A DNA stretch of 14,511 nucleotides from Candidatus Latescibacterota bacterium (GTDB taxonomy: Bacteria; JAAXHH01; JACQVL01): the NCBI GenBank assembly GCA_016209865.1, contig JACQVL010000341.1, positions 1-14,511 on the forward strand. The letters are read 5' to 3'. The notes under the pieces were generated by a model, which did no database searches, had not been told where the DNA came from, and worked only from the letters and a program-made list of their open reading frames with translations. Positions 13,048-14,511 of the stretch are shown one piece after another; position 1 is the stretch's first letter; the number at the start of each line of letters is the position of its first letter. A program made the position numbers and the translations under genes.

Positions 13048-13956
13048 ATGCCGACAGTAAGCGTCAGAGTGCCCGCCACGACGGGGAATGTGGGGTCGGG
13101 GTTCGATTGCCTCGGCATGGCGCTCGAGCTGTACAACACCGTGGACGTCAGCGAGGACGGCGACGGCCTCACCGTTGAGGTCGTCGGAGAGGGGGCTCAG
13201 ACTGTCCCACGGGACGCGACCAACCTGTGTGTCCGCGCCGCCCAGACGGTGTTCGACCGGGCGGGCGTCAGGCCGGCGGGCCTCCGGTTCGTCCTCCATC
13301 ATGCGATCCCGGTCTCTCGCGGACTGGGCAGCAGCGGGGTGGGGATCGTGGCGGGGGCGGTCGCGGCCAACGAACTGGCCGGTTGTCCTCTCGACACGGC
13401 CGGGCTGCTTCGCGTCTGCACCGACCTCGAAGGCCATCCGGACAACGTCGTCCCGTCCCTGCTCGGCGGGCTGTCGATCAGTGGGGAGCGGGACGGACAG
13501 ATTGTCTACCGGACGTTTGACATCCCGCGCAACCTGATGGGGGTGGTGGCGGTCCCGGACTTTACCCTGGACACGGCCGTCGCGCGGCGTGCGTTGCCCG
13601 ACCGCGTCCCGATGCATGACGCGGTCTTCAACCTCTGCAGCGTCGGGCTGCTGGTCAGCGGGCTGCTCAGCGGGGATTACAGCCTGATCCGGGCGGGGAT
13701 GGACGACCGGCTCCACCAGCCGTACCGCCAGCATCTCATCCCAGGCCTCCCGGACGTCATCGCGGCCGCGCTCGACGCGGGCGCGCATGGAGCCGCACTG
13801 AGCGGGGCGGGGCCGACGGTCATCGCGCTGGCCAGCCACTCGCAACCGCAGATCGGCGCGGCCATGATTGACGCGTTCAGGCGGCACGGGATCACCAGTC
13901 GCTCTCTGATCCTCCACGCCGATAACGAGGGAACGCAGGTGATGCGACGTGAGTAA
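13048..13956 (+). CDS. thrB: Homoserine kinase (GHMP family)
   Basis: A 302-residue protein from the ATG at 13048; a second ATG three codons earlier (13039) directly abuts the heptad array. Only a partial GGATG precedes 13048, and there is no clear Shine-Dalgarno for either. The enzyme phosphorylates homoserine with ATP, the step before threonine synthase. VRVPATTGNVGSGFDCLGMA (7-26) matches the ThrB N-terminus, PVSRGLGSSGVGI (88-100) is the GHMP ATP-binding loop, EGHPDNVVPSLLGG follows the family, and GAALSGAGPTVIAL is the third GHMP motif. The length is typical and the frame intact. No other threonine genes are in the window. Heptad elements lie immediately before and after it. Confidence 0.92.
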   Translation: MPTVSVRVPATTGNVGSGFDCLGMALELYNTVDVSEDGDGLTVEVVGEGAQTVPRDATNLCVRAAQTVFDRAGVRPAGLRFVLHHAIPVSRGLGSSGVGIVAGAVAANELAGCPLDTAGLLRVCTDLEGHPDNVVPSLLGGLSISGERDGQIVYRTFDIPRNLMGVVAVPDFTLDTAVARRALPDRVPMHDAVFNLCSVGLLVSGLLSGDYSLIRAGMDDRLHQPYRQHLIPGLPDVIAAALDAGAHGAALSGAGPTVIALASHSQPQIGAAMIDAFRRHGITSRSLILHADNEGTQVMRRE

Positions 13957-13968
13957 GGGCGAAAAGAC

Positions 13969-14108
13969 GGGGTGCGGGATTCGGGGTACGGGGTTCGGGA
14001 GACAATAAAGACTGTAGGTCGTACGCAGAAGGTGGTGGAATGGTCTGTGCTGCCTTCTGTTTTTTTCTGCCTTTCCCGAACCCCGAATCCCGAACCCCGA
14101 ACCCCGAG
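13969..14108. repeat. Two-armed heptad repeat element E (GGGRTTC type)
   Basis: The left arm reads GGGGTGC, GGGATTC, GGGGTAC, GGGGTTC, GGGAGAC (13969-14003). The right arm reads CCCGAAC, CCCGAAT, CCCGAAC, CCCGAAC, CCCGAG (14075-14108). The centre of about 70 bases carries a smaller GCAGAAGG/CCTTCTG inverted pair and a T-run. It is the same family as element C but with a different centre, and occupies nearly all of the space between thrB and the CoA transferase gene. Confidence 0.88.
14026..14066 (+). terminator. Possible intrinsic terminator after thrB, nested in element E
   Basis: CAGAAGG (14026-14032) pairs with CCTTCTG (14053-14059) across a 20-base loop, followed directly by seven T (14060-14066). 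The stem is short and the loop long, so it would be weak alone, although the surrounding heptad arms could strengthen the fold. The same bases may be a decayed TTCTGCC-type heptad pair. Confidence 0.4.
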
Positions 14109-14117
14109 TTTTTCTCG

Positions 14118-14511
14118 ATGCATGCGTTAGACGGTATCCGCGTTCTTGACCTGACACGAGTCCTGGCCGGACCGTACGCGACGATGATCCTGGCGGACCT
14201 GGGCGCTGAGGTGATCAAGGTCGAGCCGCCTGAGGGCGACGAAGCGCGCGGGGTCGGGCCGTTTCAGGACGGGGTAAGCGTGTATTTCCTCAGCATCAAC
14301 CGGGGGAAGCGGAGTGTCGCGCTCGACCTCAAGCATCCTCACGGCCGGGACCTCCTCTTCCGCCTGCTCGCCCACGCTGACGTCGTCGTCGAGAACTACC
14401 GCCCCGGCACGATGGCCGGTCTGGGCCTCGACTATGCAACGCTGCATGCGGCGTACCCCCCGCGGATCTACGCTGCCTGCTCCGGGATCGGGCTGACCGG
14501 CCCGTACGCGA
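14118..14511 (+). CDS. CaiB/BaiF (family III) CoA transferase, N-terminal part (runs off window)
   Basis: The frame is open from the ATG at 14118 to the window end, 131 codons. LDGIRVLDLTRVLAGPYATM (4-23), LADLGAEVIKVEPPEGDEAR, a FLSINRGKRSVALDLKHP segment, VVVENYRPGTMAGLGLDY and IYAACSGIGLTGPYA are the standard N-terminal series of family III CoA transferases, which move CoA between carboxylic acids in the cytoplasm. The catalytic aspartate, expected near residue 170, lies beyond the window. There is no good Shine-Dalgarno; the right arm of heptad element E ends nine bases before the ATG. Substrate is unknown. Confidence 0.92.
   Translation, partial: MHALDGIRVLDLTRVLAGPYATMILADLGAEVIKVEPPEGDEARGVGPFQDGVSVYFLSINRGKRSVALDLKHPHGRDLLFRLLAHADVVVENYRPGTMAGLGLDYATLHAAYPPRIYAACSGIGLTGPYA

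Overview
The window is a stretch of a GC-rich bacterial chromosome carrying ordinary metabolic genes. No phage, transposase, CRISPR array or RNA gene was seen. A DsbD-type periplasmic domain, exported proteins with signal peptides and dense sigma70-like promoters suggest a Gram-negative bacterium. The gene mix (sarcosine-oxidase-like FAD enzymes, a CaiB-type CoA transferase, CymR-like regulator/CysK/CysO) would fit environmental lineages such as Methylomirabilota/Rokubacteria, but that placement is only an impression.

Layout. 1-383: end of a secreted DsbD-alpha-like protein (+). 486-4613: three minus-strand genes for exported proteins: a His-rich TPR protein, an M20 metallohydrolase with altered metal-ligand motifs, and a DUF1326 protein. 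4614-5079: a 466-bp divergent spacer with promoters in both directions, a two-armed heptad repeat and a dRS3-like repeat. 5080-7467: an M14 carboxypeptidase-like gene and class I fructose-1,6-bisphosphatase, 15 bp apart. 7515-11074: a sarcosine-oxidase-like FAD oxidoreductase, a Gfo/Idh/MocA oxidoreductase and a glycine-oxidase-like protein (ThiO type), the last two overlapping by ATGA. 11080-12929: a cysteine unit with a near-perfect sigma70 promoter and overlapping 27-bp operator, an Rrf2/CymR-like regulator, cysteine synthase and a CysO-like sulfur carrier. 13048-13956: homoserine kinase. 14118-end: start of a CaiB/BaiF CoA transferase.

How they work together. The clearest unit is regulator-CysK-CysO. 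The regulator lacks the iron-sulfur cysteines of IscR and ends in a CymR-like Tyr-Tyr-Ile tail, so control through CysK binding is plausible. CysO-like proteins deliver sulfide as a C-terminal thiocarboxylate, but here the diglycine is followed by ten extra residues, seven codons of which (including the stop) are repeat DNA.

The most unusual feature is between the genes. Seven spacers carry degenerate tandem arrays with a strict 7-bp period. Five of them have two arms in inverted orientation around an unrelated 25-140-bp centre. The heptad sequence differs by element (TGACGAG, CGACCAC, GCAGTAT, GGGRTTC, ATTTTRG) while the architecture is the same. The arrays touch genes closely, supplying stop codons for two and sitting at the translation starts of several others. 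Similar heptad families are known to me from filamentous cyanobacteria; how they arise is unclear.
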